Shown piece by piece: positions 1-13,172 of a stretch of 64,000 bases of DNA. The notes below the pieces were generated by a model. The model was given only the letters and a program-made list of their open reading frames with translations. It did no database searches and was not told the origin of the DNA. Source of the DNA: Apostichopus japonicus (taxonomy: Eukaryota; Echinodermata; Holothuroidea; Aspidochirotida; Stichopodidae); assembly GCF_037975245.1 (NCBI RefSeq), contig NC_092567.1, forward strand, positions 3,480,214 to 3,544,213, given 5' to 3'. Every line of letters begins with the position of its first letter. Position 1 is the stretch's first letter. A program made the position numbers and the translations under genes.

Positions 1-1432
1 TCATTCATGTTTTGACATTTAAGACCCATGTACCTTATCATTCTTCTGATTCAGTGTTTGTCTTCCAACTGTCTATCAAGTGATGGTCATTATTGATGCT
101 GACGTTCAGAGCAATCTGATTAAATGAAAACTCTGTATTTGCAAACCTTTTCGGGAAAAATCGCGCCCTGGCCCCGCAATGGAACTTTTCAGACTATTTG
201 GAAATTCAGTAAACAGCGGGTGATTACTGGAATTACTCGTCATGACAATACATACTTTTCTCGTCAGAGACTTCGGTCAAAAAAAGTTAAGTAGATTTTC
301 AAAAATACAGATCACGTTATAGTAGCGTGTAGAATGCTTTGACAATATGAAATATCCGCCGCATCTAATCTCATATATTTACGACACTGGTGACAAATCT
401 ACAGTGGTTCTGAAGGGACAGGCGAGTTCTGCAAAACACTTTAAAGTTGTTTATTTTTGTTGAGCCGACGAGTTACGCTAACGTTACCGCTTGACGAAAA
501 TGATAAAACAAATCGAGTTTGCTGTTTCAAGTAACTTGGCAACAAGTCAAAGAGATTATTTTGATATAGTTGTCAAGTATACGCTCTATTCATATCTTGG
601 CCAAAATTTATAAAGATGAGTATGTGCATTGTCAACTCGATAAAAATCATTTGACGTGACTACAACTCGCCGGTTCCTTCAGTAAGTAAAGTGTTTTTAT
701 TCCCTGCTGTGCAGCGTCGAGAGAGATAAAGGAAGGTTTCAAACAGAATATGTGTAACCTACCCTCGATATGTTATGTTATGTCTTTGACTTTCAGGACT
801 TTGGAGTACTACTCTTGTAAGCAATGGCAGAATATGGCGGTTCGGGGAAGGGGAGAGAGGGGGGGGAGGAGCAAACTTTATGGATAGTGGGAGGTGTGAG
901 ATTGACTTGAGTGCAACACATTTTCTCAAAAGTTTCTAACAATATCAATCATGAAAAGAGGAGGGTCTCTTTCTTTTTAAAAAGGTAAACCTTTAGCTGT
1001 TAGACACTGTTATCTGTGACTTCCACCTATCCTTACAATGTGACACCCTGTGGTTTTTATATTGTTTATGAAATGTTAACCAAATGGAAATGAGGGCGGT
1101 ATTGAAGAACTTAGATTGCACAGTCTCCGGATGTGTTACGTTATAAATTCGCAGATGACATTGCAAGGGTCGTACCTGTACCTCGTTAGATTTGACAGAG
1201 GGATTCAACTGGTAAAACGTAAGGTTGGCACGTAATATATGTGTTTAGAAGTCGAATGAAAACCTTATTTATAATACATACGTTTGTTCCCCATGCGTCT
1301 TCTGCCGTGTCAGCAGTTATTTATACAACATTTAACGACATGTTAACTACATAAAATTATTAACATTTACTAATTTCATATTACCAAGCGGAATTTTAAT
1401 GTTCATTTGATAATTTTAATCTACCCTGTAGA
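1..1432. other. Non-coding stretch with one dispersed-repeat copy
   Basis: No frame or splice pattern here looks coding. The only structure I can support is a segment at 880-975 that resembles 6099-6184. Both start with atggatag followed by a purine-rich run, contain a ttgacttga block and a tctcaaa-gtt block, and end in a gaggg-ctctt block. It is therefore one copy of a short dispersed repeat. The rest is unremarkable AT-rich DNA. Confidence 0.5.
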
Positions 1433-1936
1433 TTGTTTTTGTTAGAAAAAATTACAAACGATACAGACTCTACGATGTTTGTAAAGGCAACCTTATGGGA
1501 AATAACGATTTGCCGTTGCTGGCCAAAGGGTATGTACGAAGAGGACTTCGGCTTTGAGTACAACGTTTCCGTATGTTGCCGTATTGAACGAATCCGACCG
1601 TACTATATTACTCATTTAACCAGAATTAATGGTCAAAGCTATAGTCTCATTGGCAATAGTTTAAATACCAATTTATTTACTTGGTTAGGAGGGGGCAAAC
1701 CTTATCGAGTCGTAATCCTGCTTGTTAGCAGAATCATTCCGGATATAAACAGACATAAACAGTATTTAATCAATGTAGTAAACGTAAGAAAAGACAAACA
1801 AATTATTTTCAGAATGGAAGCTTTTCCGAAAAAAAAGTCCAAACTAAGAGAAGGGGAAGCTGACTTTACTGGAAGGCTACTACGACCCTGGCAATACCAC
1901 CCTCCTGGGAGAAATAAAGATAATAGACAAATATAA
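1433..1936 (+). CDS. Unrecognised 167-codon open frame, possible terminal exon
   Basis: This is the longest frame in the window that is not explained by a transposon or a tandem repeat. It opens directly after a good acceptor-like tract ending in ccctgtag at about 1430, so it may be a 3'-terminal exon. The first ATG is near 1475. The product is mixed in composition with several Cys, Trp and Arg residues early (ITICRCWPKG) and a lysine-rich stretch (FPKKKSKLRE) near the C-terminus. No signal peptide, membrane segment or known motif was seen. An AATAAA occurs at about 1914, inside the frame. A frame this long is unlikely but not impossible by chance in a 64-kb AT-rich window. I do not recognise the family, and it could also be a degraded transposon frame. 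Confidence 0.35.
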   Translation: MFLLEKITNDTDSTMFVKATLWEITICRCWPKGMYEEDFGFEYNVSVCCRIERIRPYYITHLTRINGQSYSLIGNSLNTNLFTWLGGGKPYRVVILLVSRIIPDINRHKQYLINVVNVRKDKQIIFRMEAFPKKKSKLREGEADFTGRLLRPWQYHPPGRNKDNRQI

Positions 1937-2115
1937 AAAAAATTCTATAAGGAGTCATAGTTTAGTTAATTTATTGATGCAATTTGACGCTAGCAAGTCA
2001 ATTTTACATATTTAGCAAACCAGCTACACAATTTCCTTGCTCGTAATAATAGTCATTAATGTTGCGATATTTTTTTCACTTAAGGGTATTTCATGTTTTT
2101 ATATCACATTTTACA

Positions 2116-2172
2116 AAATACTTAGGAATAATTATTGATGAAAATTTATCCTGGAAGCAACATACTAATGAT
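2116..2172 (+). pseudogene. Non-LTR retrotransposon (LINE) reverse-transcriptase fragment
   Basis: Plus-strand translation gives KYLGIIIDENLSWKQHTND. This is the conserved block (YLG-x-x-x-D-x-x-L-x-W-x-x-H) found just after the catalytic palm of reverse transcriptases of Jockey/CR1/I-type LINEs. The frame reaches a stop about 12 codons later, and no other LINE motif could be found on either side. This is a short dead fragment of a 5'-truncated or eroded element. Confidence 0.65.
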
Positions 2173-4774
2173 CAATGTCATCGTTGCCGATGTGTGTTAT
2201 TTCCTTAGCGTGGTTAAAGGGAAATTTGCGATTGGTCGAAGTCGGACAAAGAGCAATGCTGCCCTCGCCAAATGGTGTTTAGGTGGTTAGGGTGTGACTT
2301 TTTATACCCACCTCCTTGCTTCGCATACTTACGTAATCGATGAATACTTACGTATTATGTGAATGTTACGTAGTTACATGCTTCATTCCTCTCATGGTGC
2401 AGGGTGGCGTCGCATGTCCTCTCATAGTGAAATCCTAAGTAAGATGTTTTCTATATATGTTTTATAAAGGCATTAAAGGGGTAGATATCCTAATTGTATA
2501 CTTCTTTAATATCGCATTCTTGAGATTTGCTTTTAATGTGATTTTGCTATATGCTTTGTACCATCTTTGTTGCCTTTTCGTGTATTTATTGCGTTGCTTA
2601 TTTGTAAGAGTATCTCGAGTTAAAGTATCATCTTCGTGGAGTATCTCTCGAGAGGTTATTATTTTTATTGGTATTCTATGATTCTCCAGAAAGCCGCCGT
2701 AAACCCCCAATAGCCGCAGTAAACCCCTGAATGCCTCTGTATGTCGCAGTTTGTCGTGCGGCTAGTTTTGCCCGTCAGCGATGGTAAGTTGAGCGTTATT
2801 ATTATTAAGGAGGTAATTGTTGTTAATCTTGTTGTTAAAAGAGGAAACCTTATTCTGTATTATGTTATTATTGATTTGTACAAATTCATGTGTTTGGTTT
2901 ACCAATGTTTGTATATTAATGTTTAGATATTTTTACTTTATGGTTTTCACCGTGGTCCTTTTGAACCACGTGTGCAAACTAAACGGGTAAAACACCTCCG
3001 ACTACGTTGTTCAGCAATCATTGAGCGTTGTCTCGGTGACAATCTATGTAAACGTTTTATTAAATACATTGGTACTGTCTTGTATATGAGAAACACTATG
3101 CCAAATGAAATAGCAATTTAAATTCACTCTCCTTGTATCTATTCTTAACAATTGTAGTTTGTGGTACGGCCTGTAGGGTCTTATACTACGTTCTGAAATC
3201 CTCTAGAAAATTTGCGGAATAGATTGATCAAATTATTTATAATGAAACATACCCCCCCCCCCCCCCCCCACCCGCATTCCACGCCTATATAAAATGTATC
3301 AATCGGGCGGTACCATCCTCCGTTTAAGCAAAGCAAAACAAATGTAACATGTCACAACAATTACATCAGGAATTTATACATTAGACAAGATTATAGCTCG
3401 TAGCGGACATATGATTATGGTCACACACACATATCTTAGTGAGACCGAGGTATATACTATAATGTGTAATATACATGACTTGGTCAGAACCTGACACCAG
3501 CGAAGTAAATAACATACTAACTGAATGGGCAATTGCGCTCTCAGTAAATCCTTGTGCCCGCCCTATTAAATATGTTGCTCACAATCTTCATTTTCTTACC
3601 AGAGATATGCATAAGAACAACCAACCATCAGGAGCCTATATCAAGTAGATGAAATACTCATAGCCTCTATATCGATGTACATCTTGTTTTTACATATTTC
3701 ATAATCGGTTAACACATTTTTCGCATACTAAGTCGAAATGTCAACAGTTTATCCATGTGGTCCTTTCTTTACCCCCTTATTACATAACACCAATCTAATC
3801 AAGAAACGTTGATATTCTGAGATAACATAGTTGAACTGGTGAGGTATTAAGGCGATATCATAAGGAATAAGCCGAATTATTAAATAAAAAAAACCAATAT
3901 GTTAAGATAATAAGTCGAAATACTTTTTTAAACTTTGCCATCTTAAAGTCGAAAGTTAGAGAAAATAGTAGTGAAAGTTTGAGTTAAAAAAAATGCAAAT
4001 TGGATATTAAAAGTGAAAAGATGGACCTGTTATTCGAAATTTCCACTTCTTTAGTACCACAATCCTAACATTTTTAAAAGAGTTTAAGACAATTTCCAGG
4101 AAAGATATAATTTTTTTATGAAAATATATTCAATTTGGAACAGTTGTTGAAATTTCCAGGTAAGCAGCGAATTAGAAAATGACATTTAGTGTGAGCATTG
4201 GCAAATTATAATATAGTGTCATAAGTAATGATTCAAGACATTACCATTATGCAAAATTATGGTAAGGAAATAAAGCACAATACAAGTAAAACAGGCTCTC
4301 CTAATTATCGAGTGTACGTGATATATTATATACAGATTAAAAACAAATTGACATCATTGTGTATTAGTTAACATTGTTATATTTTATTGAGTGTGATTTT
4401 AACCAATTGACGTTCATGAGAAAGATGGTCGTACATACTGATGACGTGGTGATTGATGGATGACGTCATTGGTAGTTTAATTGTTTCTTGACAATGTGAA
4501 GTTATCAGAGCAAACGAATTCATAATTTGTAATACTTTAAATATTGTTTACACTTTTTTGGAGTTCTTCTTATATTTTCCTTTTCTGTCTTTTTTTGTGA
4601 TATTTCATTTAAAGTCTGTATAAATAAATTTGATAATTTTCAACACTATTTGAATAAGTTTCAATTTATGCGTGACAAATATGTACTTTACTGTAAACAT
4701 GTTATTTGCGGCTATAAAGTATTTTTTGCCCGTTACTGTAAGTTTTGTGTTGCATTCGAAAGACTGACATAATT
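2173..4774. other. Non-coding stretch
   Basis: AT-rich DNA with small open frames of no recognisable content. It contains a homopolymer run of 18 C at 3252-3269 and a TGACGTCA palindrome at 4461-4468. I see no gene here. Confidence 0.5.
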
Positions 4775-4782
4775 GTCTCCGT
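4775..4782. repeat. Target-site duplication of hAT element, left copy
   Basis: GTCTCCGT, identical to 5819-5826 on the other side of the element. Confidence 0.8.
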
Positions 4783-5818
4783 CAGTGGCGTGGTGCCCAT
4801 TGGGGCCTGGGGGGGAGGGGCACAGGCCCCCCAAATTTTGTCAAAGGTTTCATAAAATTTTGTCATAATTTAAAAAAAAAAGTGTTTTCGAACAGTGTCA
4901 GCAACTGAATTTCTTGTAGGGCCTACTAGAAATGGGGCTTTTATTGACTGCTTGGTCAATGGTTGTTAATTGTTGATATTCAGTCAATCGAAACAGTTAA
5001 ATAATTACTGGTTGATAACTAATGAACCAAATGTGCCATCAACGCTGCCATCGTTGAACAATATTATATATACGTAGTCCCAGAGTAAGGGCAACCCGTT
5101 ACCTTTGCCAAAGTCAGTCAATTTTCCATGAAAAATGGCAAATTTTTTAATTGTTTTCTAAGCCTGTAACAAAGTTCGGAAAGTTAAGATAAATGTAGTG
5201 AACAGAGATTATGGGACTCCATGTGAACTTCTTCTTAAGTAATGCAATCAGTTCACTAAAAGGTCCACTAGGATACATTTTCCTCATGATCTGATAGGTA
5301 GTTTTGAAAAAAAAAATGAATAATAATAATCATTTCAAATACAGTCACAATTAACCTGGAAAATAATCACTTCGTTATCGCACGTTTTACCTCAGGTTTC
5401 GCTACTTTCGCTTTTTCTGCCCATGTTTTCAAACGGCATAGCTTTTTCTTTACCCAGTCACCACTTCTCACGGGCATGGGCGGCGATCATGGTTCAGCCA
5501 ACACAAAAATGTCTTAAATTTTGGGCGCTTCTGGGAGACGAGGAATTGGTAAACTGAGGAATAAATGGCGATCACTTCCTTCGAGAATAATTCCCAAAAT
5601 AAAAAAAAATTGCCGTAAATTTTGATAAATTTTAGGGGTGTTGCTTACTGCCATAAAGCACGGGAAGTGCCGTTTCCTGCAATCTGAGGGTCTGCCAGAC
5701 GAAAATTTTTCTTGTACGCTGCGCGCCAACCCGTGGTAGCGCTCCGCTTAGATAGTCATCACCTGCTCACTGCCCCCCCCCCCCAAAAAAAGAAAATATT
5801 TTGGCACGACGCCCCCTG
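4783..5818. mobile_element. Non-autonomous hAT-type DNA transposon, about 1036 bp
   Basis: The left end CAGTGGCGTGGTGCC (4783-4797) is an imperfect inverted copy of the right end, which reads CAGGGGGCGTCGTGCC on the minus strand (5818-5803). An identical 8-bp direct repeat GTCTCCGT flanks the element at 4775-4782 and 5819-5826. An 8-bp target duplication with termini beginning CAG-GGCGT is characteristic of the hAT superfamily. Inside, no transposase-length frame exists. There is only a 71-codon minus-strand frame (5514-5729) without recognisable motifs. G- and C-runs lie just inside each terminus (about 4810-4832 and 5773-5784). It is probably an internally deleted copy mobilised by a hAT transposase encoded elsewhere. 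Confidence 0.8.
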
Positions 5819-5826
5819 GTCTCCGT
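5819..5826. repeat. Target-site duplication of hAT element, right copy
   Basis: GTCTCCGT, identical to 4775-4782. Confidence 0.8.
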
Positions 5827-8800
5827 ACTAGATTGTATAATCCAGTCACTTTTATTGATGACGTCAGCTGTTTAAACTGTCATTTCTCAAAACTAAATAT
5901 ATAAAATATTAAAATAAAACCTATGCTGACAGCAGTGGTATTTTTGTGGTTTACAACATGTACATTTTAGATAGAACAATATATAATTGAAACAGCGACC
6001 ACTATTAATATTATCCCACACTTTAGGCGGAAAAAGACACAGGTAACATTCATATTTATAGCGTTGACAATTATACGCTAACAGTGGCATGACCTATAAT
6101 GGATAGGGGGAGGGTGCCTTTGACTTGACGGTAAAAACAAAGTTCTCAAAGTTGTAACTATGGAAAGAAGGAGGGCTCTTATGGAGCACTTCTGTCTGCG
6201 ACGCCTATGCGCACCATTGCACCCCCTCCTTCACCCCACTAGCTTTGTTATAGCAGAACAAAAAGAAATGGCAAAGAAACACAAAGAGCAGATTTCACAG
6301 ATCAAGTTTGATCGGATTCGTTTCCATTCGATGAACGTTTATAATTACAAAATTAGTTCAGACATTTGTGTCCAGTGCTGACGTCATCAATTTAAACCCA
6401 GTTCGGAGAAGATGAACTTATTTTGATAGTTAACCTTTCTTGGGTCAAATTTTATAAAAGGAAGAGGAATGTTTATCAATATAACCGAAATAGTTGTTAT
6501 ATGATCAGATTGTATCATGTATCATACGAGCTATGCTTTTAATGGTTATCAATATTCATATTGATTCTCTATTCACCGTCATGTTACTTTGAATCTGATA
6601 ACTGAACGAGCTGAGTATCTGAGGGACAATATAACTTGATGCTTAATGGATCTGGGTGATCTTACCTTATCAGAGTTTCGTTAGATAAGCCAGTGATAGT
6701 AAATAGCTTTACGATATAATATGATAGCAAATATTAAAGATCAATTATGCATTATTGTGCAAACTCTTACACTCTTTGTCTAATTTTATCGTTTCTGGAG
6801 TGATTTAAGTAGATTGCAGTATATTATATGTTAGGTTATGTAGGTACGTTGTTGTACTTTTGAAGGTGGAAATTCAACACAAACTGCGGCATTTAGGCAG
6901 AATCGTTACTAACTGATAACGTGTATTTAGCAATTTAATGTCTAAGGCTCCGTAAGTTAAGAATGTACATTGAAATATATATAATTTATATGATGTTCTT
7001 TCAACAATCATATTTAATATTAAATATCCAAAGATAAACATCATACGTACGAACTTCATCCAGGAAATAAGAATTCGGAAGCGAAGACTATAAAGTATGC
7101 AGATAATATGACGTCACACTGATACCATTGATAGCTATACAATCCTCTTCCACCAGCAGTCACGTTCTCAACCCTAAAGTTCTGCATCTCTATTGAGTCG
7201 TGGTGATGAGCTGCAATAGCCGTCATTTTATTGAGTTACGAAAAAGAAATAGAACCGAAGGTACCAGCAAAGATAATTCGATCGAACTTTTCGTAGATTT
7301 ACAACGCTGTGAAACTACAGCCGACATACTTTGCTTGATGCAGCATGAACTTAATTTCTAATAATATTATGATTAAAAAGGAAAATGAAATTAAACGTTT
7401 CAGGAAGTAATCATATTATCATCGTAATGGAAATAACTTTAGACATTTTACCACTGTCAACTAAATTCAGTGCCGTGGATAAAAACCTAATGTATGTTTA
7501 TGTTGGAATACGGTAACTTAATGACGCTTAGATCTGTATGTTCTGTGATTGATAACACTGATGGAACACTACTGATGGGGATCTCTCTGATATTAATTTG
7601 CGGCTTAGTTTGATACTTCAACAACATCATACAGTCGATTGTTCGATCATATTACACCAGAATGTCAAATTTTTAAGAAGCATTATGAGTAAAGAAGGGG
7701 AAATGTCTTTAAATTGGCGCATGCGCTATACTTGCTTTTTAATCCCTGTAAAGATGTTTTAATATTTCATACATTTTATAATGATGGTACTAAAGAATAT
7801 AAACTTGGGCTTTTCCATTTTCACAATGACAGCAATTTATATTCAAATGGTGGCAAAATCAATTCTGGTAGTTAAAAATCATTTTGAAGGTTGGTCAAGA
7901 ATTTTTCGTAGAGAAAAAGCAGTAAATGGTTGGTATAGACTACATTGGTGCTTTAAACATTTCGAATAAACTGATCATCACGAATATAATTGTACTTGCC
8001 TGGACATTATGTTTTCACGGAGACAGTTTGTTATTACCATAGTAAAGAAATTATTTAGACCGAGCTTTTGACGGAAGGTACTTAACGCCATTGAATTACG
8101 CAAAACAGTGAAAGGCGATTAATTGATGCATTAGCGTGACATAGTTCGTTTGATAATTAGTTTAATTCGTATGTAATATCAAGTTAGGTTTTTCTATAAT
8201 TTAGTTTCCAAGAAACGATTTTCTTACCCTGGAAATGATGACTAATTTACTTTAATTACGCAAAGGAATCAGTCACAGGTCAATGTGTATTTGTTTTGGT
8301 TTCTGTGTAATCAGCACAAATGACAGACAATGACTGCACTAACTAATTCAGCCTCTTTTAAGAAAGTGAATGACTATTGTCTTACATAATTCACTTTATT
8401 ATAATTGTTCACTTTGGGCTTGGGTCGTGATTGATCATCGGAGGATGTTCAAAACATCATTTTTTACCGTAACAAAATTTAGATTGTTACTTGTTAAGCC
8501 GATATTTTAATTTAAATGTTTATCAAAAATAATTATAATGAAGGTCATTAAAAGTTGCTTCTTTTTAAAAAAAAAAAATAATGGGCTAGTTAAAGTTATT
8601 TATTCTGAATAGTGTTTCTGGATGTTGATGTGACAATAACCTATGTCTTGGAGAAGTTAACTCTTGTTAGTTTTTAAACTAATACCGTCTATTCCAGATT
8701 ATCAATATTAGCAAAGATTTTCATTGGAATGTGTACTCACATGAGATGACGTGAGGTCAACGGGAAAATACTTTGACATCCATTATCTGTTAATCTCCAA

Positions 8801-9159
8801 AAACTTTCGGGAAGTCAGGAAGGTAAAATTACGTACACATTTCATCGCCTGATAAGGATTATCGTTATGTTATATAGTTTAAAGTGTATCCAGGTATAAA
8901 ACCAAAGTGGTCCGCTCGAAAAATTAAATCCTCCTTCATAAGGAATCATTTTCTCAGCTCACGAAAAGATGCAGGTCTCTGAAAACTATTGATCCTCAAT
9001 TCATGATACATCACTTTGGATTACAAAATCATTGCCAAATATTCACAAGGTAAAATGCTGGGATATTGATCCAACGAGAAATTTTGTACAAACATTTCCA
9101 TGGATGTAGAGCACGATGAGAAGGTTGCAGTGTCTTATTGATGCCTTTGAAGTAAATAT
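5827..9159. other. Non-coding stretch with CRE-like palindromes
   Basis: No gene could be supported. TGACGTCA palindromes occur at 5859, 6379 and 7109. The block 6099-6184 is the second copy of the dispersed repeat seen at 880-975. Short open frames here have no recognisable content. Confidence 0.5.
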
Positions 9160-9175
9160 TATATAACTAAATGGT

Positions 9176-9310
9176 ACTTTTTAAGAAAAAGTCACCCAGG
9201 AAAGAACCTGGGCACGAAAACCAAACTACCAAACGACTGATCCGCTCTCAGCCCCAGTCCCCTTGCATCGGGACTGTGACTGTGTGATCATCGTCAGGTG
9301 TGTATCACCA
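9176..9310 (-). mobile_element. Small retroposon (SINE-like) with 16-bp target duplication
   Basis: A 135-bp insert is bounded by identical 16-bp direct repeats tatataactaaatggt (9160-9175 and 9311-9326). A long, AT-rich target duplication is the hallmark of LINE-mediated insertion. The insert is more GC-rich than its surroundings. Read on the minus strand it ends in a T-rich tail near the left repeat and contains a perfect hairpin, CCCAGG/CCTGGG (about 9197-9214). I could not identify confident RNA polymerase III A and B boxes, so the head class (tRNA, 5S or other) is open. It may also be a LINE 3' fragment. Confidence 0.6.
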
Positions 9311-9326
9311 TATATAACTAAATGGT

Positions 9327-12300
9327 TACACTATCACCAGCAGTCCCCGTACGTTCAATTGCTTATGTTGGATTTTATGCAGGAGCAACGAACCTTTTCA
9401 AGCTATCTTATTGTATGACTAACAGAACATATATCCCTGGAATGCTAAACAAAGCTAAAGCCACCTGCGGTTTTCTTCTCATTCAGAATGTGATTTTACT
9501 CGTATTGTTATGCTAATCTTATCGGATGTTTCTCGCATGTCGAATGTATTCCTGAAACACTAGTATGGAAAAGCAAAATACCCACTAATGATATATTCTA
9601 GTTTTATTCTGTCAGAAAAATTGGATGATGATCGGAGTTTATCATTGTTAATCCATGTTTTTCGGCCGATAATTCAGATTTAACGTTTAACATGCTAGAT
9701 TATGTACCGTTTAATCTGGATAATCGTTTGTATCCAGATATGCCAAATATACATCAAGAGCAATATCTCTATCGTCGTCCTGGTGTTAAATTCGGTACAT
9801 AAACACAAGTTTGTTTTTGTGCTCCTATAGCATGACTATATCATTCAAACTAATGTATTAGCTATAACTACATTTAGCCTGTAAATGTATAGTTGTATTC
9901 ACAACCTAAGTGAAACGAAATCGGTTACAAAAACGATCAAAATCTTCCCCTAATAAATGGACAAAGCTTTTACGGTAGTAAGCTGTACATTATTATGGTT
10001 CCACCTTTGTTTCTCTTGATGTTTATATCTATATCATTATGTTCTTTGAATATTCATTCTTGTGAACATCAACAACTAACTTACGTCAGAGCGGCACTTC
10101 CAATCTCAAATAAACATGGATGATCTAAATAATCCTACAACCTCACTCTGATTATCCTGACCGTACTCCACAGTCTTCATCTTACGGTAACTTTGTTATA
10201 AACCGAAGACAGTTGTGTCCTCCGTGTGATGCAAAATTTTTTAGTTAAGAGGGCGCCCGTACGCTTTATTTAAAGAGAATTGAGAAATGTGCGGCGATCA
10301 TTTTGATAAGTGTATTTTTTAAATTGGATGCTAGTCTGTAACGTTTTCGCTTTGGGCTAAGTAGATTATTCTTTGTATATTTAAAACACCTATTTGGGTT
10401 AGTCATGATGAATCTGTTATTTGCTTCAGGAATACCGTAGAAAAACTGTTCGTTAACATTGTAAGGCATAATTCAAACAAACAGTAAATTAAAGTTTGGC
10501 TATTCTAAAGTAAGTTCAGGTAGTTAAGATATCATCAAATGATGTAATAATGTATGCATATTAAAGGCTTGTAAATAAAGAAGTAAAAGATTGCACTGGA
10601 TTTGTATGTTACATAACCTAAATCTATTTTATCGTGTATTATTGGTCCAATCAGTTTATTTCTTATCGGCAGTTGTACGGCCACATTAAAATGGATAGAT
10701 ATATTGATAATATTACAATAGGAGTTAACATTACACTGGCTTGGTCGGAAAGATTGAAGTTACAAATTTACACACAAAACTGCTTTACTTAAAGTGTCAT
10801 TAAATGTTAAATTATTTTCATCCATACGTAACTATACATGATCAGGTTTACTATCGTTCCGGTCACATTAGCCTTCCACACCCATCCCGTACTTGCCTCA
10901 CTCTAGAAATGGATCGACTGTCGTATTCCGTAATATACTCATCTTGGAAAACAAAAATTCCGGCAAAATAGTCATTTATATTTGACTTTTGCAAGGCAAT
11001 TTTCGTGGTAAGATATTAAGCCACATGTGAGTTAATTACAACCTCAATAATGTAACCTATCCACGACAACCTCATCCCACGCCCCCTCTCCACCCTCCAG
11101 TCCAGTCTTGCCAAGATATATGTGATGACGCATACCATACGCCCCAGCAATTGATCATGACGTCATATATGCTAGTGTGTCCAGCGGTGACAGCGGAATA
11201 TCCACCAGTTTCTCGATATTTCTGTCGAAGGTCACATGAGGTCAAGTAAAATTGGTAAAAATTTTATTCTATACAAAAGACAACTTCTGAAAGAACATTT
11301 ACTGCACTAAATAAAAATAGATCTTTGTTTGTGAAAAGCTAGCTAAAATCCGTGATATGTTAAAAACAAAATGATGACCAGAGGAGGGGAGATCCTTCTA
11401 GCAAAATGCTATTTATCAGTGGTTAAATATCTCTCAAAGTTGGCTCTGATCTAAACTATGCTAATTATTAATTTAAATGTTGTTTGGCACGGCCTTGCAG
11501 TAGGACGAACTTTTTTTCAAAATCGTTACCTTTTCTTTGAAGCTGACTAAACTAGATGTCGCTAGATTCGCCTTCATTTAAAATATTTTCCCTGCGTACT
11601 TGTCGTAATTAACCTCCAAATTCAGATAACAAATATACAAATTCATCTGGTTACAGGTTGAATGTGACGTTGAAGACGACCATAGACATCTCAATTGTTA
11701 CATCACATAGTCATGTGTGCTTGCATTCACATGGAACGCCAAACAGTCCGGACAACTGATGAAAAGTATGTATATAGGCCACGCAATGCAAATGTTAAGC
11801 ATCCTCCAATCTGGGATCTATACTTTCATGAGACATTTACCGAGGATACAACTTAGGTAAGAATTGCAGGGGCCTGGTCCATGTAAATAGATTGAAGACA
11901 CTTGGCTACAAATAGATTGACGTTTGTGTATAGACTTTACAATTCGACAGCAGAAACATAAAGGATAAATACAAGTTGTGGAAAAAGATTTAGTAGACAT
12001 TATAAATATTTAGATTATATCTTCAAGTTAGTAACTGTGCTAAAACCAACACTGCAGGAGAATATAGAAAGCAGACGAAGATAGGAAACGGATAACAGAA
12101 TCTTTGATGTGAAGTTTTATTATTATTTTTTAGACTTCCTGCTTTAGTATATAACACGACATGCAAACAAATTTGATATTTATTGTCAATGTGAAATGTA
12201 GTGTAAGTCTTAAATTAACGTAGTTTTGAAGTGCTGTAAAAGTTAAGATACAGCACGGCATCTTGATCATTCATTATTTTGTAATTGTTTTGTTATATGA

Positions 12301-13055
12301 CATGTCAACACATGTAGTTGTTTATGACATATTTCCAAGTCATGTGTTACCTAGCTTCATTGGATACGCAGCAACTAGAAAATTCATCCATTTATTCAAG
12401 ATATAATGTTATCGTATTAATTGACATTGCGTCAAATATTGCATGTTAGAAGTATATTGTCACAATAAACAAAACAACAAGACAATTTGACATTCCTTAT
12501 TTGAAGATTTTACAGGTTAGCGTGACTTATCAACTCGACAAAGTTACATATGTTTGACGTGTTGTCAAGGTTATTACAAAGCAACAACTCGATAACTTCC
12601 TGAAAGTCTGAAACTCGACAAAAATATATACAATATTTATTCTGATGTCGTGATGTACTGACACAGTAGGTCTACGTGTCGGTTGTACCTTTCTAACCAC
12701 GACACGATTTATTACACACACACAAATTAATACAAAATGATCAAATCAAATTTATCTCTGATGGTCATTGTAGTCGCAAGTTACGTAATAATTCGGTACA
12801 ACTATAAGATACCAAACTGCAACAACTAGATATGGGTTTATTTAGTTTTTGACAAAACGAGGACATGTTTTAATGCATGGCAGCTACCGTACAATGTAAG
12901 GTGTTTTGCAAAGAAAAGAGCAAAAGATAGTTTAAGGTCCGTGTTAATACTCTCTAGTAGGATGACAGAACGATTAGCAGATATTGACTTTCCAAGTTAA
13001 TCACGTGAAACAGCTAATCGAATACGAGCTGCATGGCTGACCGACTATATTCGTT
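9327..13055. other. Non-coding stretch
   Basis: AT-rich DNA with scattered short frames and a TGACGTCA at 11158. A weak candidate minus-strand exon lies between an acceptor-like ttgtag and a donor-like gtaaatg (roughly 11826-11905). The support is too thin to call it. Confidence 0.45.
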
Positions 13056-13172
13056 CACATTACCTATGTTCATTAAACAAACAAATCTCTCATTAACTTT
13101 GTTCATTTAACAAACTTATCTCTCATTACCTATGTTCATTAAACAAACAGATCTCTAATTACCTTTGTTTTG
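13056..13172. repeat. Three-copy tandem repeat, about 37 bp per unit
   Basis: Three successive copies of a block of the form cattac-ctatgttcatt-aaacaaac-atctct, each with a few substitutions. Confidence 0.7.

Noticed and set aside
2948-2970. Histone-type 3' stem-loop
   Set aside because: The cgtggt/accacg hairpin lacks the histone consensus stem and loop, and no histone frame is nearby.
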